Source of the DNA: CALMJB01 sp963977945
GTDB taxonomy: Bacteria; Actinomycetota; Actinomycetes; Nanopelagicales; Nanopelagicaceae
DNA: 14,646 nucleotides
Assembly: GCA_963977945.1 (NCBI GenBank)
Contig: CAXBQO010000018.1
Span: 1 to 14,646 of the forward strand
Direction of reading: 5' to 3'
Shown here: positions 1 through 6,431 of the stretch, piece after piece
Numbering within the stretch: the stretch's first letter is position 1
Layout of the letters: every line of letters starts with the position of its first letter
Translations under genes and position numbers: made by a program
The notes under the pieces: generated by a model
Seen by the model: the letters and a program-made list of their open reading frames with translations, nothing else
Told to the model about the DNA's origin: nothing
The model's database searches: none

Positions 1-591
1 AGTTACTGTGCCAGCAAGTCCTAATGGTGAACCAATTGCAATTACCGCATCACCAACAGCTACTTTGTCACTGTCTCCAAACTGCAGAGCAGCAGCGTTA
101 ACTAAATCGGTTTTTAAAACCGCTAAATCATAAGAAGAGTCACGACCAATTATTCTGGCCGCGTATTTTTTGCCATTTGCCAAAGTCACAGAAATTCGAC
201 CACTTGTCGCTGCAGCTTCAACCACGTGATTGTTGGTCAAAATGTATCCATCGCTATCAATAAAGAAACCTGATCCGGTATCTGATCCAGAACTTGCAGT
301 GACATCAATTTCTACAACTGATGGTGAAACTCTGGCGGCGATTCCGGCAATTGAATCGGGAGCGCGTTCAATTGAGTTTGAAGTAGAAACAATATTTGCA
401 TTACCCGAAGCCGTGCGCCCAATTGTCGCGCCGATTGCGCCAGAAACTAATGAAACTAAAACAGTTAGTAATATAAAAAAACTATTTGGATTTCGTTTTT
501 GTTGAGTGTTGTAAGTAAAACTTTTTGATTGTTCTTGTGCTGGTTGCCACCAAGGTTTATATGGAGTTTGAGATGGATCTGGCAGGCTCAT
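1..591 (-). CDS. htrA: HtrA/DegP-like membrane-anchored serine protease, N-terminal part (C-terminus outside window)
   Basis: Trypsin-like S1C protease expected to degrade or refold damaged proteins on the outer face of the membrane. The 197 residues present show a cytoplasmic, Pro/Gln-rich tail (1-35), one hydrophobic segment (about 38-58, FFILLTVLVSLVSGAIGATIG) and then the protease domain from about residue 80. The triad histidine is H122 in LTNNHVVE and the aspartate D155 in SYDLAVLK. The serine (GNSGG type) and any PDZ domain would lie beyond position 1. The ATG directly abuts the TAA of the methyltransferase gene with no gap, so it is probably the last visible gene of the aminopeptidase-methyltransferase-protease transcript, translated by coupling. 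No Shine-Dalgarno site is visible. In mycobacteria htrA follows sigE-rseA; here it follows the methyltransferase directly. Family assignment is firm; exact substrate is unknown. Confidence 0.93.
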   Translation of the reverse strand, partial: MSLPDPSQTPYKPWWQPAQEQSKSFTYNTQQKRNPNSFFILLTVLVSLVSGAIGATIGRTASGNANIVSTSNSIERAPDSIAGIAARVSPSVVEIDVTASSGSDTGSGFFIDSDGYILTNNHVVEAAATSGRISVTLANGKKYAARIIGRDSSYDLAVLKTDLVNAAALQFGDSDKVAVGDAVIAIGSPLGLAGTVT

Positions 592-1224
592 TTACATAAG
601 TTTATGAGCAACTAATACACCAGCGCCAATTGGCAATAAAGTTGAATTCCATCTTTTGTCTTCCTGAATCAACTTAATCGCATCTCGCCGAGCAATACTT
701 TCGCTATCTCGTTGTGTTGCATCGGCAACTTTGCCGCCAGCCATCACAGCATCTATTAAGAAAACGCCACCAACTTTAAGCAATCTCGCAGCAGCATGCA
801 CCATGTCAGGTAATTCATTTGAGCATCTGGCAACCACAAAGTCGTAATTATTGTCAGCTAATTTATCCACCACTTCAATTAAATTTCCAGTAATTATTCG
901 ATAAAGAGTTGGAGAAATTTCTGCATCTTGAAATATTTGCTTTGCAATTTTAGAAAATTCTCGTTCAGTATCGATTGTGGTTAAAACGCCATCGTTATTT
1001 AAACCAGCAAAGATCCAAAGCCCACCTACTCCTGATCCAGTACCAATTTCAACCACAGATTTTGATTTAGCAGATTTAATTAAATATTTAATTAAGTTTC
1101 CAACTGCAGCAGTTGGATCAATCGCACCAACTTCGGCGCCATTTTTACGGGCTTGTTGCATGTAAAAATCTTCGGCAACATAACTCTCGGCATACGCCAA
1201 CATGTCACCACGATTTATTTGCAT
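592..1224 (-). CDS. O-methyltransferase family protein (class I SAM-dependent, Rv1220c-like)
   Basis: Cytoplasmic SAM-dependent methyltransferase of 210 residues, the usual size for the small catechol-O-methyltransferase-like family. The glycine-rich SAM motif is VVEIGTGSGVGGL (57-69). A following acidic strand (TTIDTEREF) would bind the ribose, and FLIDAVMAGGKVAD near residue 157-168 matches the family's DNxLxxG segment. The acceptor is unknown. The first ATG overlaps the aminopeptidase stop by one base (TGATG), which suggests translational coupling. A second ATG at residue 8, preceded by GGTGAC, would give a protein starting MLAYAESYVAEDF, closer to typical family N-termini, and cannot be excluded. 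The pairing with htrA is known from the mycobacterial sigE locus (Rv1220c to Rv1223), which supports orthology to that methyltransferase rather than a recent arrival. Confidence 0.88.
   Translation of the reverse strand: MQINRGDMLAYAESYVAEDFYMQQARKNGAEVGAIDPTAAVGNLIKYLIKSAKSKSVVEIGTGSGVGGLWIFAGLNNDGVLTTIDTEREFSKIAKQIFQDAEISPTLYRIITGNLIEVVDKLADNNYDFVVARCSNELPDMVHAAARLLKVGGVFLIDAVMAGGKVADATQRDSESIARRDAIKLIQEDKRWNSTLLPIGAGVLVAHKLM
1076..1095. repeat. 20-bp perfect AT-only palindrome inside the methyltransferase gene
   Basis: TTAATTAAAT is followed immediately by its exact inverted copy, giving a self-complementary 20-mer with no loop. It lies in coding sequence and encodes LIKYLIK of the methyltransferase, so it may simply result from the repeated LIK codons. 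Confidence 0.9.
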
Positions 1225-2732
1225 CAGTTAAATCTAGCCAACCACTCCGTTAATAACCGAGCAGCAAAGCCGGTGCCACCCTTTATGTTCTCGCCAGAAT
1301 CTGTTTCAGAACGAGCAGGTCCTGCGATATCTAAATGCACCCACTTGCGCTGTCCGACAAACTTTTCTAAGAAAAGTGCCGCGGTGACTGAACCGGCGGA
1401 AAAATCATATTTATCAGCGGTGTGGTTGTAATCGGCGACATCACTTTCTAATGCAATTGCGTAATCATCAACTAAAGGCATGCGCCAAACTTTCTCTCCA
1501 ACTTCATTACCAATTTGCGCTAACTCTTTAGCCAATCGATCATCGCGGGTATACATAGCTGCAAATTGCTTACCCAGACCTAATGTGGCAGCGCCAGTTA
1601 ATGTTGCAACATCAATTAAATAATCTGGATCAAGGTTTAAATCGGCAAAAGCTAAACCATCGGCTAGTACCAATCGACCTTCAGCGTCAGTATTTATTAC
1701 TTCAACGGTTGTACCGCCATAATGTTTAATCACATCTGAAGGTCGCTGCGAAGTTCCCGATAATGCATTTTCAGCACACATAAGTAGCGCAGTAACTTTT
1801 ACTTTTGGTTTGGTAATTGGCAGTGACAACATCGCGGACAACACTGCTGCGACTCCAGCCATGTCACTCTTCATCGCAACCATCATGTCGTAAGGACGTT
1901 TTAGAGATACACCGCCAGTATCAAAGGTAATTCCTTTGCCAACTAAAACCACGTGATTTAAATTGCGAGCGCCTTTTGGTGAGTAAGTTATTTGAATAAA
2001 TCTTGGTCCAGGTTTGGGCGAAGAATTACCAACTGCTCTTAAACCACCAAACTCTTGTAATTGTTTGCCAGCTAATACTGAAATTTTCAGGCTAGAACTT
2101 TTGGCAAGCCGGATCAATCGTTTGGCTTCATTTGCCAGCCACAACGGATTTTTAATGTTTGAAGGGGTATGGATTAAATCTCTGGCCCGCCAAACTGCGG
2201 TGGCCAATGCAGTGGCGCGAATTAGCTCGGCATCATATTCGCCATAAATAAAGAAGGTAATTGGTTTAGATTGCTTATCGCTTTTCATCCAGAAAAAGTA
2301 ATTTGATAACACCAATGCCACTGTGGTGGTGATTACTGAAGATTTATTGCTTGCAATTGCAGAAATCAACTGCACATCTTGACCTTTGACTTTTCGCCCA
2401 ACTGCAACTGCAGCTTTTCGCAACTCTTCAGGTTTAGCTTCACCGATTCCAACTAAATAAATTCGCTTTAATGAACCTTGGCTGACTGGAATCTCAATAA
2501 CTTCAGCTGCCTTCGCGGCAAAATCTGGCCAGTTTGCAAACTGCGCCGATAAATCTATTTGAAAGTACTTCTCGACTAACTTTACAAATGCACTATTTTG
2601 TAATTTAAATTGATCATCAACTTTGGTAACTGCGATTGCAATTGCCGATTTTCCAGAAAATATACGTTCAGGTTGTTGCTTAGGATTTACTAATTTAATT
2701 TCCGGGAAGTTTTCGCCCGGTTTATTTGCCAT
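1224..2732 (-). CDS. pepA: Leucyl aminopeptidase (M17 family, PepA)
   Basis: Cytosolic two-metal aminopeptidase that removes N-terminal residues from peptides, normally a hexamer. The 502 residues match the full family length. An N-terminal macro-like domain covers about 1-170 and the catalytic domain about 185-500. Diagnostic motifs are VGKGITFDTGG (264-274, with metal/substrate residues K266 and D271), K278, KSDMAG (D290) and the M17 signature NTDAEGRL (347-354, with D349, E351 and R353). All expected metal ligands are present, so it should be active. The ATG has no Shine-Dalgarno site and lies 56 bp from the DUF3117 stop on the same strand. A TAAAAT hexamer in that gap could be a weak -10, but co-transcription from the DUF3117 promoter is equally possible. 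Its stop overlaps the methyltransferase start by one base. Confidence 0.97.
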   Translation of the reverse strand: MANKPGENFPEIKLVNPKQQPERIFSGKSAIAIAVTKVDDQFKLQNSAFVKLVEKYFQIDLSAQFANWPDFAAKAAEVIEIPVSQGSLKRIYLVGIGEAKPEELRKAAVAVGRKVKGQDVQLISAIASNKSSVITTTVALVLSNYFFWMKSDKQSKPITFFIYGEYDAELIRATALATAVWRARDLIHTPSNIKNPLWLANEAKRLIRLAKSSSLKISVLAGKQLQEFGGLRAVGNSSPKPGPRFIQITYSPKGARNLNHVVLVGKGITFDTGGVSLKRPYDMMVAMKSDMAGVAAVLSAMLSLPITKPKVKVTALLMCAENALSGTSQRPSDVIKHYGGTTVEVINTDAEGRLVLADGLAFADLNLDPDYLIDVATLTGAATLGLGKQFAAMYTRDDRLAKELAQIGNEVGEKVWRMPLVDDYAIALESDVADYNHTADKYDFSAGSVTAALFLEKFVGQRKWVHLDIAGPARSETDSGENIKGGTGFAARLLTEWLARFN

Positions 2733-2788
2733 TTGTTTTGGCCAACTTAAAATTTTAGATATTTACGGAAGTTGAAAACTAGTGAATT

Positions 2789-2968
2789 TTATTTCTTAAC
2801 TAGCGCAACTGCGGCTTGTAAAACGCTACTGAGATTTGTGGCTTCTTCAGCATTTAATTCGACAACTAATCTGCCGCCACCTTCGAGTGGAATACGCATA
2901 ATGAAGGAGCGAGCCTCTTTGGTTACCTCCATTGGGCCATCGCCAGTGCGGGGTTTCATAGCTGCCAT
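2789..2968 (-). CDS. DUF3117 domain protein (Rv1211-like), 59 aa
   Basis: Small conserved actinobacterial protein of unknown biochemical role. The N-terminus MAAMKPRTGDGPMEVTKEAR, the central IMRIPLEGGGRLVVEL and a short C-terminal helix (EEATNLSSVLQAAVALVKK) match the DUF3117 family, whose M. tuberculosis member is Rv1211. At 59 residues it is a few longer than the usual 55 or so, the extra residues being at the C-terminus. The start is fixed by AAGGAG six bases upstream, the only strong Shine-Dalgarno site in this window. A second ATG at codon 4 is less well placed. It has its own promoter upstream (3044-3073) and is followed by the leucyl aminopeptidase gene. Strong family call; no function is claimed. 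Confidence 0.94.
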   Translation of the reverse strand: MAAMKPRTGDGPMEVTKEARSFIMRIPLEGGGRLVVELNAEEATNLSSVLQAAVALVKK

Positions 2969-2974
2969 TTGAGA

Positions 2975-2980
2975 CTCCTT
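2975..2980 (-). promoter_or_regulatory. Shine-Dalgarno site of the DUF3117 gene
   Basis: AAGGAG lies six bases before the ATG at 2968. It decides the start against the in-frame ATG three codons later. No other gene in the window has a site of this strength. Confidence 0.9.
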
Positions 2981-3037
2981 AATTATTACGTTTTATTGCG
3001 CGATATAAAGTTTAAAAATCACTCACAAATTAAGTAA

Positions 3038-3051
3038 GGGAGAATTATCCC
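3038..3051. repeat. Near-perfect 14-bp inverted repeat over the DUF3117 -10 region
   Basis: GGGAGAATTATCCC reads the same on both strands except for one non-complementary pair (bases 5 and 10). It covers the predicted -10 hexamer, a typical operator position. No regulator is known from the sequence. Confidence 0.5.
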
Positions 3052-3073
3052 CTGAATTTAATGAATTCGCCAA
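3044..3073 (-). promoter_or_regulatory. Predicted sigma-70-type promoter for the DUF3117 gene
   Basis: On the minus strand TTGGCG (3073-3068) and GATAAT (3049-3044) are separated by 18 bp. They match the -35 consensus at 4 of 6 positions and the -10 consensus at 5 of 6. Transcription would start near 3037, giving a leader of about 69 nt that contains the AAGGAG site. The gap between flanking genes (2969-3084) is the longest non-coding stretch in the window. Confidence 0.5.
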
Positions 3074-3084
3074 TTCGGTTTTAC

Positions 3085-3282
3085 TCATTCACGATCTGCG
3101 GAAAACAAGCCCAGTAATCGGCTCTTGCCAGAAACGATAACTGTTGCTACCGCTCGTTCTGGTACACCTAAAGTTTTTGCAATTTCTTTTTGTGGCAAAC
3201 CTTTTACATAATGCAAAGTCAAAATAAAACGTTGCTCTTCTGGCATCGCTGCCAAAATTTGTGCCAACGTCTCTTCGCTCAT
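3085..3282 (-). CDS. Orphan sigma-70 region 4-like helix-turn-helix protein, 65 aa
   Basis: The whole protein resembles region 4 of a sigma factor and nothing else. MPEEQRFILTLHYVKGLPQKEIAKTLGVPERAV (13-45) has the usual spacing of helix, YVxGLxxxEIAxxLGV turn and recognition helix. The recognition helix then departs from the common TVKSRLHRAR, reading AVATVIVSGKSRL. There is no region 2, so it cannot melt a promoter alone. An in-frame TAA four codons upstream of the ATG rules out a longer form. The gene starts 12 bp after the SRPBCC stop and is probably the third gene of the LOG-SRPBCC transcript. No Shine-Dalgarno site is seen. It could be a small transcription factor, a partner for a separate region 2 protein, or a remnant of a lost sigma factor. 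The domain call is fairly sure; the role is unknown. Confidence 0.68.
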   Translation of the reverse strand: MSEETLAQILAAMPEEQRFILTLHYVKGLPQKEIAKTLGVPERAVATVIVSGKSRLLGLFSADRE

Positions 3283-3294
3283 GCGAGCAGTTTA

Positions 3295-3768
3295 CTAGTT
3301 TGAAATTTTCCGCCTAAATCTGCGAAGTGAAACAACCACTGCAATCTGGGTGAAAGGTTTAGTCAAAAGTGAGAATAAAAATGGGGAATCAATTCGTTCA
3401 TACCAAATCATTTGGGTGGTATTTGAAGTTATCTGATTTAACTCAAAGCGACCAAACCCTTTTAACCATTTGCCGAAATGATCAACTTCGCAAAACCTTT
3501 GATTATCACCAATTTGCCAATTGGTAATCTTCATTTCATCTAGTAATCCAATACGAAATTTTTTTCTAGGGTTTCCAAAGTTAAAGCCAGTAAATGCCGT
3601 AATGATGTTTCCGATTTGTTGTGGCTCTGAACTTGGTTTGCTGGCTTGCACTTGCGTCAGCAGCATCCAGTCTCCCTGAGATGGCCAATCGGTCAGCTTT
3701 TGCCATACCAAATCCATTGGTGCAGTTAAATTCATCTGCACCTTTATATGAACTGATTTTTTGCTCAC
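3295..3768 (-). CDS. SRPBCC (START-like, polyketide cyclase/dehydrase type) protein, 157 aa
   Basis: Predicted soluble helix-grip fold protein that would hold a small hydrophobic ligand. The start (VHIKVQMNLTAPMDLVWQKLTDWPSQGDWM, about 6-35) has the SRPBCC pattern of a first strand, then APxxxVWxxLxDW, and the middle and end show alternating strands followed by a long C-terminal helix with a basic tail (LRRFRRK). No catalytic residues can be named. It starts with GTG inside the stop of the LOG gene (GTGA, 4-bp overlap), so the two are translationally coupled, and the sigma-like gene follows 12 bp later. Ligand and role are unknown. It may serve in lipid or isoprenoid handling as some relatives do, but nothing here shows that. 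Confidence 0.75.
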   Translation of the reverse strand: MSKKSVHIKVQMNLTAPMDLVWQKLTDWPSQGDWMLLTQVQASKPSSEPQQIGNIITAFTGFNFGNPRKKFRIGLLDEMKITNWQIGDNQRFCEVDHFGKWLKGFGRFELNQITSNTTQMIWYERIDSPFLFSLLTKPFTQIAVVVSLRRFRRKISN

Positions 3769-4337
3769 GTCAATTTGTTTTGAAGTGCGGAGATAGTTAA
3801 TTCAATACTTGAACACCAATCTATATGTTCCCATTGACCAGATTTCATAAAATTATGTTCGTCAAGATGAGCCAACGCTTGCTTTAATAGCGAGTAATAA
3901 CCAAAAGGATCGCAAACGGCAATTGGTTTTTTGTGAAAATTTAAATAGCGACCGACCCAGATTTCAAAAAATTCTTCCAAAGTTCCGATTCCGCCAGGAA
4001 GCGCGATAAATGCATCAGATAAATTTTCTAATTTTGCTTTGCGCGTGCGCATATCTTCAACTACGTGAAGTTCATCTGCAGCTTCATCGGCAAACTCAAT
4101 TGTCTTAAGTGATGTTGGAATTACTCCAATTGTTTTTCCGCCAAAAGCACGTGCGCCTTTTGCAACCTCACCCATCATTGAAGCTTTCCCGCCGCCCCAA
4201 ATTAAATTCCAACCAGATTTGGCAATCGCTGCTCCAACATCAAATGCCAACTGCAGTGAGTTTGGCGGAATATCAGGTGCTGAGGAACAAAAAACACTCA
4301 CCGATTTATTTGCAGCGAATGTTGAATTTGAATTCAC
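3765..4337 (-). CDS. LOG family protein (TIGR00730, cytokinin riboside 5'-monophosphate phosphoribohydrolase-like)
   Basis: Rossmann-fold enzyme of the 'Lonely guy' family, whose members hydrolyse N6-modified AMP to free base and ribose 5-phosphate. Counting from the GTG at 4337 (190 aa, the normal length), VSVFCSSAPD (13-22) forms the first strand, GGGKASMMG (48-56) the phosphate loop, MRTRK (96-100) and PGGIGTLEE (114-122) the family active-site signatures. An ATG further upstream at 4442 would add 35 residues but would run 71 bp into the divergent dapD gene and lengthen the protein beyond family size. The GTG has TAGAAT seven bases before it, as in a leaderless mRNA. M. tuberculosis Rv1205 is the syntenic counterpart near dapD. 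Biological substrate in this organism is unknown. Confidence 0.9.
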   Translation of the reverse strand: MNSNSTFAANKSVSVFCSSAPDIPPNSLQLAFDVGAAIAKSGWNLIWGGGKASMMGEVAKGARAFGGKTIGVIPTSLKTIEFADEAADELHVVEDMRTRKAKLENLSDAFIALPGGIGTLEEFFEIWVGRYLNFHKKPIAVCDPFGYYSLLKQALAHLDEHNFMKSGQWEHIDWCSSIELTISALQNKLT

Positions 4338-4344
4338 AACGGCA

Positions 4345-4350
4345 ATTCTA
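4345..4350 (-). promoter_or_regulatory. Predicted -10 element of the LOG gene (leaderless)
   Basis: TAGAAT matches the -10 consensus at 5 of 6 positions and is separated by seven bases from the GTG at 4337, placing the transcription start at or next to the start codon. No -35 is obvious. Confidence 0.5.
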
Positions 4351-4359
4351 GTGTTTTGA

Positions 4360-4365
4360 TACCTT
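4360..4365 (+). promoter_or_regulatory. Predicted extended -10 element of dapD (leaderless)
   Basis: TGATACCTT contains an extended TG plus TACCTT hexamer that ends six bases before the dapD ATG at 4372. It sits in the 34-bp gap shared with the divergent LOG promoter. Confidence 0.42.
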
Positions 4366-4371
4366 TGGTTT

Positions 4372-5337
4372 ATGCCGAGTGAGTCGCAATTATTAAAACA
4401 AAACGCATTTGGAGTTGGAGTTGCGTCAGTTAACTCTGACAATCAAATTATTGAGGCGAGATTTTTAAAGGCAGAGCTCTCAAAGATAGATGAAAAACAA
4501 ATTGCTAGCTCAATTGATTCACTAATTACCCAAGATTTAATTCGGAAAATCAGCACCAAAAAGATTTCAATCCAAATTTCCCTAGACGCCGCTCCAAAAG
4601 ATGTGGCTGATGTGTATTTACGATTACATCTGCTTTCGATGCGCAAAGTTAAGCCAAATCAAATAAATCTAGATGGCGTTTTTGGAATCTTGCCCAATTT
4701 GATCTGGAGCTCGATTGGCCCATGCCAATTAGAGAATTTTGAGATAGTCAGAGCAGAACTGCTTGCGAAATATCCAGCGATTGCGTTTTATGGCGTGGAT
4801 AAATTTCCAAGAATGATTGATTATGTAATTCCAGATGGCGTTCGTATTGCAGATGGCAATCGAGTTCGACTTGGTGCTTATCTATCTAGTGGCACAACCG
4901 TTATGCATGAAGGTTTTGTTAATTTCAATGCTGGCACACTTGGTAAATCAATGGTCGAAGGACGCATAAGTGCCGGAGTTGTAGTTGGTGATGGCACCGA
5001 TATTGGTGGCGGAGCATCAATAATGGGAACTTTAAGTGGTGGTGGAAAAGAAAAAATTTCAGTTGGTGAGCGCACATTGCTTGGGGCAAATTCCGGGCTG
5101 GGCATATCGCTGGGAAATGATTGTGTTGTAGAAGCTGGTTTATATCTAACCGCCGGCAGCAAAGTTATGTTGCCAAAAGAGCCAAATCAAAGCGCTGGCA
5201 AAATAGTTAAGGCGATAGAACTTTCTGGTGCAAACAATTTGTTATTTAGACGAAATTCGCAAACAGGTGCAATTGAGGCGTTGCCAAAGAGCGGCTCATG
5301 GCAAGGATTAAATTCGGTACTGCACCAAAATCAATAA
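4372..5337 (+). CDS. dapD: 2,3,4,5-tetrahydropyridine-2,6-dicarboxylate N-succinyltransferase (actinobacterial DapD)
   Basis: Transfers succinyl from succinyl-CoA to tetrahydrodipicolinate in the succinylase route to meso-diaminopimelate and lysine; cytosolic and expected to be trimeric. Of 321 residues, 1-150 form the N-terminal domain of the actinobacterial type. Residues 155-270 are a left-handed beta-helix with hexapeptide-like turns (DGVRIADGNRVRLGAYLSSG, VVVGDGTDIGGGASIMG, ERTLLGANSGLGISLGN). The MVEGRISAGV motif (194-203) carries the glutamate (E196) corresponding, from memory, to the proposed catalytic residue of the M. tuberculosis enzyme. Start at ATG 4372 fits the -10 six bases upstream. 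The neighbouring divergent LOG gene repeats the mycobacterial context. It converges on the glycosyltransferase gene with only two bases between stops and no visible terminator. Confidence 0.97.
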   Translation: MPSESQLLKQNAFGVGVASVNSDNQIIEARFLKAELSKIDEKQIASSIDSLITQDLIRKISTKKISIQISLDAAPKDVADVYLRLHLLSMRKVKPNQINLDGVFGILPNLIWSSIGPCQLENFEIVRAELLAKYPAIAFYGVDKFPRMIDYVIPDGVRIADGNRVRLGAYLSSGTTVMHEGFVNFNAGTLGKSMVEGRISAGVVVGDGTDIGGGASIMGTLSGGGKEKISVGERTLLGANSGLGISLGNDCVVEAGLYLTAGSKVMLPKEPNQSAGKIVKAIELSGANNLLFRRNSQTGAIEALPKSGSWQGLNSVLHQNQ

Positions 5338-5339
5338 AG

Positions 5340-6338
5340 TTATTTAGCTAGCCGCGCTGGAGCGGTTAAAAATCCTAATCCCCAACAAATATGCATCGTC
5401 GCCAAAACAGTTGGCAAAATCAATCGCTCAAAAATTCCACGGCCAATAAATACTGATCCTAAAAATAAGAGAACAAAATAACTAAAAATTGGCAGTAAAA
5501 AATAATTTGAAATTAAAATTGAAGCCAAAATTGAAATCAAAATTCCTAAAACTAAAAATGGCGCAGCTAAATATCTAAAATTAACGGTGCCAGGATGTTT
5601 GCGAGAGACAGTTCTACGCCATCTGCCATATTGAAAATACTGTTTAGCAAGTTGCCACAAATTTGTTCGCGGGCGATATGTAACTGAAAGTTTTGGGTCA
5701 AACCAAACTAATCCGCCATTTTTACGCAATCGATAATTTAACTCCCAATCTTGCGCCCGAGAAAAGTTTTCATCAAAACCACCAGCGGCAATTAATGCTG
5801 ACTTTAAAAAAGTTCCAAGATAAACAGTGTCGGCTGCGCCAGCTTTTCCACCGATATGAAATCTAGCCGAGCCAACTCCTAATCTAGATCGCAAAGCAGT
5901 TGCCACTGCTCGTTGGAAACTGGTATTTCCCTGCGCTGCCATAACACCACCAACATTTACCGCACCGGTATTTTGCATAATCGAAACTGCGTCACTGATG
6001 TAACTTGTTGGAATTTCAGAGTGTGCATCTATGCGACAAATTAAATCGAATTTAGCTGATTTGATGGCAAGGTTTAAACCAGCAGGAGTCTTACCGCTGG
6101 AATTTGTTACTAATTTAATTCGCAGATCTATTTTAGAAAGTGAAGTTGCAACTTGATTTGTTTTATCAGTGGAAGGGCCAAGAGCTAAAATTATTTCAAT
6201 TTCGCCAGAATAATTTTGACTAGATATTGATCTAATAGTTGCGGCTAAGTTTTTCTCTTCATTTAAAACTGGAATAACAACAGATACGCCAGGTTTGGTA
6301 TTAGTACTAATTGGCATATTGCCGCTTTGATTGGTCAT
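5340..6338 (-). CDS. GT2 family glycosyltransferase, membrane-bound (ExoA-like)
   Basis: Inverting glycosyltransferase predicted to add a sugar to a lipid-linked or surface glycan at the cytoplasmic membrane face. The GT-A domain begins VSVVIPVLNEEKNL (18-31). The DXD-like metal/nucleotide site is DAH at 104-106, the likely catalytic base lies in AQDWE (195-199), and YFQYGRWRR (234-242) corresponds to the RW-type motif. Three hydrophobic segments follow at about 258-277, 279-298 and 307-325. Length (332) fits succinoglycan ExoA-type enzymes. Donor and acceptor are not deducible. ATG at 6338 is preceded at nine bases by TAAAGT; an internal ATG at codon 8 is possible. It is divergent from the LCP gene and near UDP-glucose dehydrogenase, which suggests a shared role in a cell-wall polymer. 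Confidence 0.91.
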   Translation of the reverse strand: MTNQSGNMPISTNTKPGVSVVIPVLNEEKNLAATIRSISSQNYSGEIEIILALGPSTDKTNQVATSLSKIDLRIKLVTNSSGKTPAGLNLAIKSAKFDLICRIDAHSEIPTSYISDAVSIMQNTGAVNVGGVMAAQGNTSFQRAVATALRSRLGVGSARFHIGGKAGAADTVYLGTFLKSALIAAGGFDENFSRAQDWELNYRLRKNGGLVWFDPKLSVTYRPRTNLWQLAKQYFQYGRWRRTVSRKHPGTVNFRYLAAPFLVLGILISILASILISNYFLLPIFSYFVLLFLGSVFIGRGIFERLILPTVLATMHICWGLGFLTAPARLAK

Positions 6339-6347
6339 AACTTGCTA

Positions 6348-6353
6348 ACTTTA
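6348..6353 (-). promoter_or_regulatory. Predicted -10 element of the GT2 gene
   Basis: TAAAGT ends nine bases before the ATG at 6338, implying a transcript with a leader of only about two bases. No convincing -35 is seen. Confidence 0.35.
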
Positions 6354-6417
6354 GCGATTCTCATAATTCTTTAATCAAATAATCAACAGTGTTTGCGTGG
6401 CAATTCCGATATAGATT

Positions 6418-6423
6418 TAGACT
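6418..6423 (+). promoter_or_regulatory. Predicted -10 element supporting the GTG start of the LCP gene
   Basis: TAGACT ends eight bases before the GTG at 6432. It would lie inside the coding region if translation began at the upstream TTG (6393), so it bears on the start choice. Confidence 0.35.
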
Positions 6424-6431
6424 TACTTCTT

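Noticed and set aside
2733..2788. Strong separate promoter or terminator between DUF3117 and leucyl aminopeptidase
   Set aside because: Only a TAAAAT hexamer and a short CTAAAATTTTAG palindrome are present; there is no good -35 and no GC-rich stem, so I list neither.
5352..5365. CCGC...GCGG hairpin just past the dapD stop, as a possible terminator
   Set aside because: The stem is only four pairs with a six-base loop, lies in the glycosyltransferase coding sequence, and is not followed by a T-run on either strand.
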